A DNA stretch of 38,111 nt from an uncultured Collinsella sp. (GCA_900541205.1 UQIV01000024.1:1-38111), one strand, 5' to 3'. Numbered from the stretch's first letter, positions 25,163 through 33,073 are shown. Numbers and translations: made by a program. Notes: generated by a model from the sequence alone, not told the origin.

Positions 25163-26089
25163 CTATGCCGGCTGACGATCGAGGCACGCGTCCCACATTT
25201 GGTCGCGCTCCTCTTGGCTAATGCCCTTGAGTGTCTTGTCGATGAGCTTAAGCAGCTTATCCGAGCCCTTGCGGCAGCCGACGTTTGCCGTGACCTCCTG
25301 CTTAAAGCCCTCGCCTTCGGCAAATTGAATCGGCACGATACCCGGGTTTTGGACCATATAGCCCTTCTCGTTCTCGGTGTTGTAGGTCACGGCATCGCAC
25401 GTGCCCTGCAGCAGGTTCGAGAACACCGTGGGGACGGAGTCGACTGGGTTTTTGTGCACAACGCCCGGGATCTCGTCGATGACGGTGTCGAGCATGGTGT
25501 CCTTTTGGCCGAGTACCGTGGCACCGCTAAAGTCGCTGAGCTTGGTGGCGTTTTGGTAGGGGGAACCCTCTTTTACGAACAGGCCAAAGTAGCCAATGAA
25601 GTACGGATCGGAGAAGCCGACAGACTCCTCGCGCTCGGGCGTGGCGCTCATACCGGCGATGATGAGGTCGATCTGGCCGTTGTTGAGCGAATCGATAAGG
25701 CCCGAGAAGCTCTGCTTGACGGCAACGGGCTCGCCACCGAGGGCCTTGCAGACGATCTTGGCGATCTGCACGTCGTAGCCATCGGCATAGGCGCCCTGCA
25801 CGTTGTCGATGGGGATGGTGTATTCACTGGCTTCGGAAACCTGCCAGTTGTACGGGGCGTAGGCCGCCTCCATGCCAATGCGGATCTTATCCTTGCCGAT
25901 AACGGAATCGGACAGGTCGTCGCGACCGCCACCCGTCGTGGCCTGAACTACTTCCAGCGTGGAGGGGCGCTGGCAACCGGCAAGTGCGCCGGCGACGACA
26001 GAAGCGCTCGCAGCAAGCGCACTGCCTAAGAAGATACGACGGCTGCACACCGGCTGTGGATGCGCGTCGCGCTGATGGGGAGAATGCAT
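25163..26089 (-). CDS. Amino-acid ABC importer, substrate-binding lipoprotein
   Basis: A 308-residue family 3 extracellular solute-binding protein. The N terminus has a twin-arginine motif (CSRRIFLG, Arg17-18), a hydrophobic stretch and the lipobox LAGC with Cys39, so it is probably a Tat-exported lipoprotein. The mature part shows the family pattern IRIGMEAAYAPYNW (ligand-binding aromatic), GYDVQIAKIVCKALGG, DLIIAGMSATPERE and PYFIGYFGLFV. The ATG at 26089 has GGAAGG six bases upstream; the frame to 26161 lacks support. The ligand is unknown; the binding-site Arg common to polar amino-acid binders is not obvious to me. Confidence 0.93.
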   Translation of the reverse strand: MHSPHQRDAHPQPVCSRRIFLGSALAASASVVAGALAGCQRPSTLEVVQATTGGGRDDLSDSVIGKDKIRIGMEAAYAPYNWQVSEASEYTIPIDNVQGAYADGYDVQIAKIVCKALGGEPVAVKQSFSGLIDSLNNGQIDLIIAGMSATPEREESVGFSDPYFIGYFGLFVKEGSPYQNATKLSDFSGATVLGQKDTMLDTVIDEIPGVVHKNPVDSVPTVFSNLLQGTCDAVTYNTENEKGYMVQNPGIVPIQFAEGEGFKQEVTANVGCRKGSDKLLKLIDKTLKGISQEERDQMWDACLDRQPA

Positions 26090-26221
26090 AATCTGCCTTC
26101 CCTGTTGAATCGTATGCTGACGACTTAACAGGATATACGCCAGCGACCAGCAGCGCAGCACAAGCTCGAAAAATTAATAGACACACGGTAGTCATTGGGA
26201 GCGTCGATGTTTTGGCAATGC

Positions 26222-26352
26222 CAGCGAGCGCCGCCCAGAGCGAACAAGTGGCATGAAAAAGGCAGGGCGTGACCAGAAGGTCTATGCCTTGCCTTTTGAA
26301 TGACAACTTGTCGCTCTGGACGACGCGCAGCATCGACCGAGCGGCGGAACCT
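26222..26352 (-). repeat. Composite 3'-end repeat cassette (copy 3), terminator included
   Basis: Arrangement as in copy 1: distal box CAGCGAGCG (26222), outer stem (CCAGAGCGA 26235-26243 with TCGCTCTGG 26311-26319), and an inner terminator stem (26257-26274 with 26279-26297, some mismatches) followed on the minus strand by TTTTT. The proximal box is GCAGCATCGA, but the GTTACGCGG hairpin has decayed (GAGCGGCGGAACCT). It directly precedes the aldose-epimerase stop codon and acts as its terminator. Confidence 0.82.
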
Positions 26353-27246
26353 CTAGAGCAAGGTAACGCTAAAACTGCGCTTGTCCGTCTCGCCCGGGGC
26401 CAGGGTGATGGTGTTGGCCTTGTGCTCAAAGACATCGTCCTCGGTGTCCATGGTGGTGTGACCGGTCCAGGGCTCGAGCGCCACAAACGGAGCATCGTTG
26501 GCGGCAGACCACACGCCAATGTACTTAAAGCCCTCAAAGTCGATCTTGACGCCGTGGCCCGACTTGCGGCCGCGCAGCGTGAGCGTGGAGCCCGGGGTAT
26601 CGGTGAACATGATGGCGTCGTTATCGAAGCTGCGATGCGTGATGGGCAGCACGTCCGAGTTATCGGGAGCCTTGTAGCTACCCTCGAACGTCATAAGACC
26701 GTCGGGCGTGATGATGGGAGCCTCGTTAGTCCAAGCCTCGGTAAACGCCAGCTCGTAATCCTCGAACGCCTCGTCCTCGGCACCGGGGGCGGGCACGTTA
26801 AATGCGGGGTGGCCGCCCACCGAGAACGGCAGGTCCACGTCGCCGGTGTTGGTGACGGCAAAGGTCTGCGTGAGGGTGGCGTCGCCGGTCAAGGCATAGG
26901 TCATGTTGAGCTTAAAGTGGAACGGGAACGCCTTGAGCGACTCGGGCGTATCGGTAATCTCGTACGTTACCGAGGAGCCGTCCTCCGAAACCTCGACCAG
27001 CTTGTGCTCGACGATGCGCGCGAGTCCGTGGCGCGGCATCTCGCAGGTGCCGGCCGCAGACGTTGCCGTGTTGTTGCGCAGCGAGCCCACAATGGGGAAC
27101 AGGATGGGCGCGTGCTTGCCCCAAAAGGCGGGGTCGCCCTGCCACAGATACTCGTTGCCGTTGAGGGCAAGGCTCGTGAGCTGGGCGCCCATGGAATCGA
27201 TGGCCGCGGTGAGGCCGCCGCGCTTGATGGTAGTGACGGTAGACAT
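26353..27246 (-). CDS. Aldose 1-epimerase-like (galactose mutarotase fold) protein
   Basis: A 297-residue protein of the aldose 1-epimerase superfamily, which interconverts alpha and beta anomers of sugars or sugar phosphates. The beta-sandwich signature is visible: GAQLTSLALNGNEYLWQGDP at the N terminus, RHGLAR (catalytic-site Arg-His), VGGHPAFNVP (conserved His) and FVALEPWTG (Glu in the position of the catalytic base). This is the LACX-type subfamily that many gut Gram-positives carry. The ATG at 27246 has GGAGG about seven bases upstream. A short inverted repeat (CAATAG at 27268-27273, CTATTG at 27283-27288) upstream could be an operator. Confidence 0.88.
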   Translation of the reverse strand: MSTVTTIKRGGLTAAIDSMGAQLTSLALNGNEYLWQGDPAFWGKHAPILFPIVGSLRNNTATSAAGTCEMPRHGLARIVEHKLVEVSEDGSSVTYEITDTPESLKAFPFHFKLNMTYALTGDATLTQTFAVTNTGDVDLPFSVGGHPAFNVPAPGAEDEAFEDYELAFTEAWTNEAPIITPDGLMTFEGSYKAPDNSDVLPITHRSFDNDAIMFTDTPGSTLTLRGRKSGHGVKIDFEGFKYIGVWSAANDAPFVALEPWTGHTTMDTEDDVFEHKANTITLAPGETDKRSFSVTLL

Positions 27247-27359
27247 GCTACTTCCTCCAAAAGTAAACAATAGTGTCGAGAGCTATTGTCCCACTCTTGG
27301 CGGCGGGACGGGACGGCAGGCGATTATTGAGTAGCCATAGCGGAATGAGCGGCGAGCGC

Positions 27360-28229
27360 CTACTGGGTATCCACGTAAAGGTCGAACCCGCCCTGCGGTG
27401 TGGTGTCAACCGTATCGGGCGCCTGTGAGTTAAAGCTCACGGGGACCATGCGCTTTGAGGCGCGGAAGCGCGTGCCGTCGGTGGCGACGGGCGGCTCATC
27501 GACGGTGAGCTCGTAGTCGCCGGGCTTAAGTTCGATGCCGTCGCCAGCGGAATTGACGTATTGATACTCGTCAATCGTCTGCCCTTTGAGCGTGCGCCCC
27601 ACGATGTGGATGAGCATTTGGCTGTCGCCGCGCGCGGTGTCCCACGTCGCGCCGTCCTTGACCTCGACCGACACATGTACCGAGCGCGTGCGGCCGAGCG
27701 ATTGCTCGACAGACATCTCGACCTTGGCGGCGTCTTTTCGCTGTTGTTCGACATGGCTCCAGACGTTTCCAATTACCGAGCATGCGATAACGCCGGCCAT
27801 GAAGGCGATAAGGATGGGGCCGAGCGGCGAGCGACGTCCTGCATCTTCCTCGCGAGACAGATCGGGACGACGTGTGGGCGCGGGTGCCTGGGCACCCTGC
27901 GAGGGCACGTCGAGAATACTGAAGGATGCCGTGCTGTCGGGATCGATGGTGTGACGCGGCTGTGGGGTCTTTGCCGGCGAGATCGACATGTCGGCTGGCT
28001 CGCCGAGCGTGGCCGTAGCGTCGGCCTTGGCCTCGTCTGCCTCGGCCTGGGCCCAAGCTTGTTCGAAGGTCAGGGGCCCGACGGGGTCGAGGGCGGCGTC
28101 CGAGTCGGCGGCGACGTCGTTGCCGGTCTCGCCCTCGTCGCTCGACACGTCACGCGGCATGGGCTCGTCCCACTCCTCGTCCGGAGCCTCACCCTCGCTA
28201 TACCACCATTCAAAGTTATCGATATCCAT
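27360..28229 (-). CDS. Unknown single-pass membrane protein with acidic N-terminal domain
   Basis: I do not recognise a family. The 289-residue protein has an acidic, probably disordered cytoplasmic part (about 1-130, rich in Asp, Glu, Ala and Pro), one TM helix (LGPILIAFMAGVIACSVIGNVW, about 137-158), then a coiled stretch (SHVEQQRKDAAKVEMS) and an external C-terminal domain of about 120 residues with alternating beta-like segments (VHVSVEVKDGATW, GDYELTVDEPPV, GGFDLYVDT). That layout suits a surface or envelope protein; no catalytic motif is seen. The start ATG has AAGGGG upstream. It lies alone, divergent from the MFS gene. Confidence 0.7.
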   Translation of the reverse strand: MDIDNFEWWYSEGEAPDEEWDEPMPRDVSSDEGETGNDVAADSDAALDPVGPLTFEQAWAQAEADEAKADATATLGEPADMSISPAKTPQPRHTIDPDSTASFSILDVPSQGAQAPAPTRRPDLSREEDAGRRSPLGPILIAFMAGVIACSVIGNVWSHVEQQRKDAAKVEMSVEQSLGRTRSVHVSVEVKDGATWDTARGDSQMLIHIVGRTLKGQTIDEYQYVNSAGDGIELKPGDYELTVDEPPVATDGTRFRASKRMVPVSFNSQAPDTVDTTPQGGFDLYVDTQ

Positions 28230-28315
28230 ACGGGGCGCCCCTTAGGCCTCGCAAATAAACACTCGCTAGTCTTATACCCCCAGACGGCACCAAAGCTCAC
28301 CCGCGCCGGACACGA

Positions 28316-28380
28316 AAACCGTCACAACATTCGACACTTTTCCTCGAATTCGAGATTTTCATCGAATGTTGTGACGGTTT
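28316..28380. repeat. Long perfect inverted repeat, 19-bp arms
   Basis: The arm AAACCGTCACAACATTCGA (28316-28334) is perfectly complementary to 28362-28380, loop 27 bases with an inner TCGAATTCGA. It sits 20 bases before a TGTGACAAAGGG palindrome, between two divergent genes, so it is not a terminator for either. Confidence 0.92.
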
Positions 28381-28400
28381 AAGCGACTGGCCGGCAGCGC

Positions 28401-28433
28401 AATGTGACAAAGGGACTGCCCCTTTGTCACATT
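28401..28433. repeat. TGTGACAAAGGG palindrome (copy A2)
   Basis: AATGTGACAAAGGG (28401-28414) pairs perfectly with CCCTTTGTCACATT (28420-28433), loop ACTGC. It lies about 58 bases upstream of the MFS start. The right arm supplies TTGTCA, which could act as a -35. A small palindrome GGGATT-G-AATCCC (28448-28460) follows. Confidence 0.92.
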
Positions 28434-28490
28434 CTGCTAGAGTTGCAGGGATTGAATCCCGCTTATTCATGCGACATTGGAGTGACAACC

Positions 28491-29732
28491 TTGACCGCCG
28501 CAACCACGCCTAAAAGTAAGTCAACCGCCGCCGCGCTCTCCTCTGCGCGCATCAAGCTCTGCCTGGCGCTGCTCGTGCTGTTGGGATTCTCGCTCGGCTG
28601 CTCCGAGTTCGTGGTCATCGGCATCGAAAGCGACCTGGCGACGGAACTCGGCGTATCACTTGCCACTGCGGGCCAGCTCATCAGCGTGTTCGCACTCGTC
28701 TACGCCATCGCTACGCCGGTGCTTGCGCTCAGCACGGGGCGGTTCCGCCGCTACCAGCTGCTCGTGTGCTACAGCATTATCTTTGTGCTCGGCAATTTGG
28801 TTATGGCGCTGGCACCCAACTTCCAGGTGCTGTTTATCTCGCGCATTGTCCTGGGCTCCGTCTCGGGTGCGCTGCTCGCCGTGGGCGTGACGTACATCCC
28901 TGAGCTTCTGTCCCCGCAGCAAACTTCGCTTGCCATCTCGGTAGTATATGGTGCGTTTTCCGTGGCGATGGTCTTTGTGACCTCGATCGGTAAGTTTGTG
29001 GCCGACACGCTCGACTGGCACGTTGCCATGTACGGCGCGCTGACCTTTGCCGTTTTGATCTGCGGAGCGCTCGTGGCGTTTATGCCGCGCGCTGGGCAAA
29101 CCGACGAGCCCGCCACCTTTCGCGAACAGGCAAGTCTGCTGCGCGAGCCGAGTATCATCACCGGCATGCTTATCTTTTTGTTTGGCGTGGGCTCGGTCTA
29201 TGTGTTCTACGGCTACGTGACGCCTTATCTTGAGCAGGTGCTGGGCATGGGCACGGTCGAAGCCAGTACCACGCTTATGGCCTACGGCGTGTTCTGCCTG
29301 ATCTCGAACATCTTGGGCGGATGGATCGACGCGCGTTTTGGCATGAAAGCGCTGCTTGCGACGTTTGTGCTGCAGGCGGCGGCATTGTTTGGGCTGTTTG
29401 CCGTAGGCGCTGCCATGCCGCTCGCGCTGGTCTTTGTCTTTAGCTTGGCGATGCTTATGTACCTGTTCTCGGTCTCGTGCATCACGCACTTTATGGACGT
29501 GGCACGCAACCGCCATCCTAAGTCGATGGTACTCGCGAGTTCGGTTGAACCCATGGCGTTTAATGTCGGCATTTCGTTTGGCACCGCGGTGGGCGGCGCC
29601 GTGGTAAGCAGCATTGGCATTGCGTACGTGGGCGCAGTGGGCGCCGCATTCTCGCTTGTGGCCTGGGCACTCACGCTGGTGACGATTAAGTTGGCACGTT
29701 GGGAGCGCAAGCGGGCGAGGGCGCAGGCGTAG
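28491..29732 (+). CDS. Major facilitator superfamily exporter (DHA1/AraJ-like)
   Basis: A 413-residue, 12-TM MFS transporter of the drug or sugar efflux type. The first helix carries LGFSLGCSEFVVIGIES, a pattern typical of the AraJ/YdeA/SotB group, then VSLATAGQLISVFALVYA and the TM2-3 loop LSTGRFRRY. Substrate unknown. The open frame extends back to 28404 inside the repeat, which is not a plausible start; the TTG at 28491 has GGAG eight bases upstream and is preferred (a GTG at 28482 is possible). The phosphatase gene follows by 45 bases, probably in the same transcript. Confidence 0.88.
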   Translation: MTAATTPKSKSTAAALSSARIKLCLALLVLLGFSLGCSEFVVIGIESDLATELGVSLATAGQLISVFALVYAIATPVLALSTGRFRRYQLLVCYSIIFVLGNLVMALAPNFQVLFISRIVLGSVSGALLAVGVTYIPELLSPQQTSLAISVVYGAFSVAMVFVTSIGKFVADTLDWHVAMYGALTFAVLICGALVAFMPRAGQTDEPATFREQASLLREPSIITGMLIFLFGVGSVYVFYGYVTPYLEQVLGMGTVEASTTLMAYGVFCLISNILGGWIDARFGMKALLATFVLQAAALFGLFAVGAAMPLALVFVFSLAMLMYLFSVSCITHFMDVARNRHPKSMVLASSVEPMAFNVGISFGTAVGGAVVSSIGIAYVGAVGAAFSLVAWALTLVTIKLARWERKRARAQA

Positions 29733-29777
29733 ATGCGATACTCGAGCTCGATGATGGCGATCGAAAGGAAACCGCAT

Positions 29778-30224
29778 ATGCAACGTGTACTGTTTATCTG
29801 CTATGGGAACATCTGTCGCTCGACGATGGCTGAGTCGGTGTTTACCGAGCTGGTGCGGCGCGCCGGTCGCGCGGGCGAGTTTGTCATTGACTCCGCTGCG
29901 ACCTCGACCGAGGAGATCGGCAACCCGCCACACCACGGTACCGTTGCCAAGCTGCGCGAGGTCGGGATTCCCGTCGTCGCACATCGTGCACGTCAGGTGT
30001 GTCGCGCGGAGTATGGCGACTGGGACCACATTGTCTATATGGACGACGAGAACGCCCGCGGCCTGTACCGAATTTTTGGGAAGGACCCCGATGGCAAGAT
30101 CTCGCGCCTGCTCGATTGGACCGATCGCCCCGGCGACGTGGCCGACCCCTGGTACACCGGCAATTTCGATGCCACCTACCGCGATGTACTCGCCGGTTGC
30201 ACCGCTATGCTCGAGCAGCTGTAG
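29778..30224 (+). CDS. Low-molecular-weight protein tyrosine phosphatase
   Basis: A 148-residue LMW-PTP. The active-site loop is CYGNICRS (nucleophile Cys8, Arg14), and the general acid Asp is in DPWY near residue 123. Such enzymes reverse bacterial tyrosine-kinase phosphorylation, often in exopolysaccharide control, or act as arsenate reductases; no tyrosine kinase gene is nearby, so the substrate is open. The ATG at 29778 has AAAGGA upstream and begins with the strand VLFICYGN; the earlier ATG at 29733 overlaps the MFS stop region and lacks an RBS. Confidence 0.93.
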   Translation: MQRVLFICYGNICRSTMAESVFTELVRRAGRAGEFVIDSAATSTEEIGNPPHHGTVAKLREVGIPVVAHRARQVCRAEYGDWDHIVYMDDENARGLYRIFGKDPDGKISRLLDWTDRPGDVADPWYTGNFDATYRDVLAGCTAMLEQL

Positions 30225-30270
30225 GCGCTCGGGCGGCGTGGGCACACGGGCCACGCCATCGGTATAAAAC

Positions 30271-30334
30271 GAGCGTGGATTTTCTCCCACTTTGAGCGTT
30301 CAAGCGCGCTCTAAACGGGAGAAAATCCACGCTC
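30271..30334. repeat. Long perfect inverted repeat, 18-bp arms
   Basis: GAGCGTGGATTTTCTCCC (30271-30288) and its perfect complement (30317-30334), with a further partial stem (TTTGAGCG/CGCTCTAAA) in the loop. It lies between convergent genes and three bases before a TGTGACAAAGGG palindrome. It may help end transcription but has no T-run. Confidence 0.92.
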
Positions 30335-30337
30335 ATG

Positions 30338-30369
30338 AATGTGACAAAGGGACTGCCCCTTTGTCACAT
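30338..30369. repeat. TGTGACAAAGGG palindrome (copy A3)
   Basis: ATGTGACAAAGGG pairs with CCCTTTGTCACAT around ACTGC; the core is identical to copy A2. It ends 12 bases before the stop of the convergent AAA ATPase gene. Confidence 0.92.
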
Positions 30370-30381
30370 CCGGGACTGACC

Positions 30382-31743
30382 CTAGACCGGCTTGACCTCC
30401 AGCTTTATCCCCTCGGCGCAGGAGTCGCCCAAAACATCCGAAAGGGCCCAGGTCGCATATAGCGGCAAATAGAGAACCGCTCCGTTGCGCTCAACGTTGC
30501 CTCTCGAGAAAACAATCCCGAGCCTTACGCCATATTCAGCCGTATCAAGCACATGACCGAGCGCAGCGTGCGCGTGGTAATAGGAGCCCGATTTAACCTC
30601 GATCGGAACAGCCGCCCCATCCGGTCCATCGACCACAAAGTCCACTTCACCGCGCTTTTTTGTCTGATAGTAGTAAAGCTGGCGATTTTGGGCAGCCAGC
30701 TGCTGGGCCACCACGTTTTCGTAAATGCCACCCAGATTGGGCTCCTTGCTATCAAGATACGCCGCTTGGGCGACTCCAACGGGGTAGCGCGCCATCAACA
30801 TGCCCGTATCCGATTGATATAGCTTGAACTGCGATGGCCGTGCCGTCTTGAGCAGGGGCGATTTTGGCTCGGTTACGATATCGGCTTTGAGAGCAACGCC
30901 GGCATCGACAAGCCATACAAAATCTCGCTGATACTTCTCGTAGTGAGCCTTGGGGTCAATGGAATTGAGCACGAAGCGCTTGTTTTCGCCCTCGAGCATA
31001 ATAGGGAGCTGATCGTAGATGCTCTGCACCTGAAGGGCTCGCCCGCTTGCATACTTGGAAATATCCCGCCGGTACTGTTCGTTGAGCTCTGACTGTAGCT
31101 GACGAACAGAGGCAAGGTCGCCCTGCGTGTCAAGGAAACGCTGCACGACCTCCGGCATTCCCCCGACAACGGTATAGGTCCTGAAGTTTGCCATCATCGC
31201 GTCATGAATGTAATCAGGAATGAGCCTCTCGCTGATACACGCGTCACGTATCGTTTGGCGAGCCCCCTCGCTCACCCCGGTTGCCCAGCAAAACTCCTCA
31301 AAATCGAGCGGGAACATCCTAAGCTCGTGGACATACCCCACGGGATAGGACCTGACGCCCTTGAATTGAGTCCCGAGCATTGACCCCGAAAACGCCCAAC
31401 GGCACCTCCCGTCCTCAACAAGGAACTTTGCCATCGTCATGATGTCGGGGGCCTCTTGGACCTCATCAATAAACACGAGCGTTTTGCCTGGCGCAATCGA
31501 CTTTCCCGAAAGAAGCGTCACCCTGCTGATGAAATCATCGGCATCCCGCGCCTCGAGAAGAGCATCTTTTGCCTGGCGATTTTCCATGAGGTTAAGCTCG
31601 ATGTAGGTTGCATGGTTGGCTTTGCCAAATGCGCGAATCGAATAGCTTTTGCCGATCTGGCGAGAACCCGTAATGAATAAGGCCTTTTGCTCGGCAGACT
31701 TCAGCCAACGCTCCAGCTCTGCCGCTATTTTCCTGCGCAGCAT
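30382..31743 (-). CDS. AAA-type ATPase with DUF4143 C-terminal domain
   Basis: A 453-residue member of the AAA_14 plus DUF4143 family common in gut bacteria. The N-terminal ATPase has Walker A GSRQIGKS (near 26-33) and Walker B TLVFIDEVQEA with the catalytic Glu, then a sensor in RWAFSGSML. The DUF4143 part holds VVGGMPEVVQRFL, YRRDISKYAS and near the C terminus GEVDFVVDG and VPIEVKSG, which look like the D and E-x-K of a PD-(D/E)xK nuclease-like fold. The cellular role is not established; it is a stand-alone gene. The ATG at 31743 has GGGGAG five bases upstream and is preferred over starts at 31764 or 31767. Base composition is lower in GC than its neighbours, a hint of transfer. Confidence 0.88.
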   Translation of the reverse strand: MLRRKIAAELERWLKSAEQKALFITGSRQIGKSYSIRAFGKANHATYIELNLMENRQAKDALLEARDADDFISRVTLLSGKSIAPGKTLVFIDEVQEAPDIMTMAKFLVEDGRCRWAFSGSMLGTQFKGVRSYPVGYVHELRMFPLDFEEFCWATGVSEGARQTIRDACISERLIPDYIHDAMMANFRTYTVVGGMPEVVQRFLDTQGDLASVRQLQSELNEQYRRDISKYASGRALQVQSIYDQLPIMLEGENKRFVLNSIDPKAHYEKYQRDFVWLVDAGVALKADIVTEPKSPLLKTARPSQFKLYQSDTGMLMARYPVGVAQAAYLDSKEPNLGGIYENVVAQQLAAQNRQLYYYQTKKRGEVDFVVDGPDGAAVPIEVKSGSYYHAHAALGHVLDTAEYGVRLGIVFSRGNVERNGAVLYLPLYATWALSDVLGDSCAEGIKLEVKPV

Positions 31744-31767
31744 AGGCTCTCCCCTCGGTGTCATCAA

Positions 31768-31866
31768 ATGAAATGCATAGTTTTACACGCTTGATTATCG
31801 ATGAAACGCAGAATTTTTAGAACCTAAAATCGGATGAAATGCAGAGATTTGAGATTATAAGCAAAA
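31768..31866 (-). repeat. Three 33-bp-phased repeats upstream of the DUF4143 ATPase
   Basis: ATGAAATGCATAG (31768), ATGAAACGCAGAA (31801) and ATGAAATGCAGAG (31834) start exactly 33 bases apart, each followed by a T-rich stretch. Thirty-three bases is about three helical turns, so all three would face the same side. They lie in the AT-rich leader of the ATPase gene (minus strand TGCATTTCAT), with -10-like TATAAT (31854-31859) and GATAAT candidates among them. A regulator-binding array is the simplest reading. Confidence 0.7.
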
Positions 31867-31885
31867 AGAAGGGACACTACCCGCG

Positions 31886-31918
31886 AATGTGACAAAGGAA
31901 CTGTCCCTTTGTCACATT
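31886..31918. repeat. TGTGACAAAGG palindrome (copy A4)
   Basis: AATGTGACAAAGG (31886-31898) pairs with CCTTTGTCACATT (31906-31918). It ends eight bases before the stop codon of the TIGR04076-like gene, on the gene's 3' side, as in copies A1 and A3. Confidence 0.9.
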
Positions 31919-31926
31919 GCGCTCAA

Positions 31927-32256
31927 CTACTCGTCGACGATCTCGGCGAGCCAGACGTTGAGGGTATCGACCTCGGGACAGCAGAACTTTGCCGTGCCTG
32001 GCTCGTTACCGGGCACGGTTCCGCCATAGCGCAGGATGTCGATATAGGGAAAGCCCACATGGCAGGCCATGGCGCACATCTTGCCGCGGTCTCGGTCGAA
32101 GTCAAAAACGTCGCCGGGCTTGTGACCATGGTGGCAGCGGCACGCACCCAGCTGGTCCACGCAGCTCACGCGGATACGCGGACGCTTGCCACGCGGCGCG
32201 CCGAGCGGCTTGTTCTCGCCCGCAGGCTTGATGCCGCCCTCGCCAGCATTACTCAT
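31927..32256 (-). CDS. Cysteine-rich protein resembling the TIGR04076 family
   Basis: A 109-residue protein. A basic, probably flexible N terminus (1-26) precedes a Cys/His-rich core: VSCVDQLGACRCHHGHKPGD, then KMCAMACHVGFPYIDILRYGG and KFCCPEVDTLNVW. The G-C-x-x-GH-x-x-GD pattern followed by a C-P-x-A-F-like turn is what I know as TIGR04076; function unknown, and metal binding by the cysteines is likely. The ATG at 32256 overlaps the stop of the kinase gene by eight bases (ATGAGTAA), so the two are translationally coupled and perhaps act together. The frame is open further upstream inside the kinase gene, without support. Confidence 0.75.
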   Translation of the reverse strand: MSNAGEGGIKPAGENKPLGAPRGKRPRIRVSCVDQLGACRCHHGHKPGDVFDFDRDRGKMCAMACHVGFPYIDILRYGGTVPGNEPGTAKFCCPEVDTLNVWLAEIVDE

Positions 32257-33073
32257 GGTCAACCACATCCAGGCAGGCCTCGATGGGAAGGCCAGCCGAC
32301 TTGTCCTCTTGGTCGGCATTGCGCTCGATAAGCTCAGCCACCACACGCATGGCATCGGACGTCGCGCGCTGCAAACTCCAACCTGCCATAACGCGGCCGA
32401 CGAGCACCGCCGAGAACGTGTCGCCCGTGCCCGGGAAATAAACCGGAATGAGCTCAAAGGGAATCGTAAAGTACTCCCCCGCCACATGGTCGTAACCGAT
32501 AACCGCGTTCGTGCCATTGACTACGGCGCTCGTAATGACCACAGACTTGGCACCCAGCTCACGCACGGCGTCCACAAGGGCGCGGGCCTCATCGGGCGTA
32601 ATTTGCTCGGCGATAGGCCTATCGGCAAGCAGGCACGCCTCGGTATAGTTGGGCACCGCGTAGTCTGCGCACTCCAGCAGATGCCGCATAAGGCCAATCG
32701 TGGACTCGGGCACGCCCGCATAGAGCTTGCCGTTGTCGCCCATGATGGGGTCGACGAACACCTTGGTGCCCTTTTGCGCACGGCGGTGGCAAAAGTCCGA
32801 GATGATGCGCGTCTCTTCCTCGGTCACGATAAAGCCGGTCGAGATGGCGTCGAACTCAAAGCCGAGCTCCTCCCAGATGGCGAGGCTTTGGCGCACGTAC
32901 TCGGTGGTGTCGTGGATGTAGAACTTGGGGTAGTTGAGCGTGTCGGAAACGAGCGCCGTCGGCAGATTATGGATACGGTAGCCCATGTGCGACAGCACCG
33001 GCAGCATGGCGGAAAGTGCGACCTTGCCGTAGCCGCACATATCGTTGATCAGCAGCAGCTGAGTGTTCTTCAT
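32249..33073 (-). CDS. Pyridoxamine/pyridoxal kinase (ribokinase-like)
   Basis: A 274-residue PfkB/ribokinase-superfamily kinase of the PdxY/PdxK type, phosphorylating B6 vitamers for PLP salvage. It opens with LLINDMCGYGKVALSAMLPVL (family SSxVxxGxVG replaced by MCGYGKV), then DPIMGDNGKLY, PNYTEA and the anion-hole and catalytic base motif GTGDTFSAVLVG (Asp of GTGD). The family resemblance is to the Gram-positive pyridoxamine kinases. The ATG has AGGGAGACC upstream, and the gene overlaps the TIGR04076-like gene. Confidence 0.9.
   Translation of the reverse strand: MKNTQLLLINDMCGYGKVALSAMLPVLSHMGYRIHNLPTALVSDTLNYPKFYIHDTTEYVRQSLAIWEELGFEFDAISTGFIVTEEETRIISDFCHRRAQKGTKVFVDPIMGDNGKLYAGVPESTIGLMRHLLECADYAVPNYTEACLLADRPIAEQITPDEARALVDAVRELGAKSVVITSAVVNGTNAVIGYDHVAGEYFTIPFELIPVYFPGTGDTFSAVLVGRVMAGWSLQRATSDAMRVVAELIERNADQEDKSAGLPIEACLDVVDHE

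Noticed and set aside
28404..28490. Longer N terminus for the MFS protein
   Set aside because: The frame begins inside the TGTGACAAAGGG palindrome and encodes no signal or helix; the TTG at 28491 with GGAG is better.
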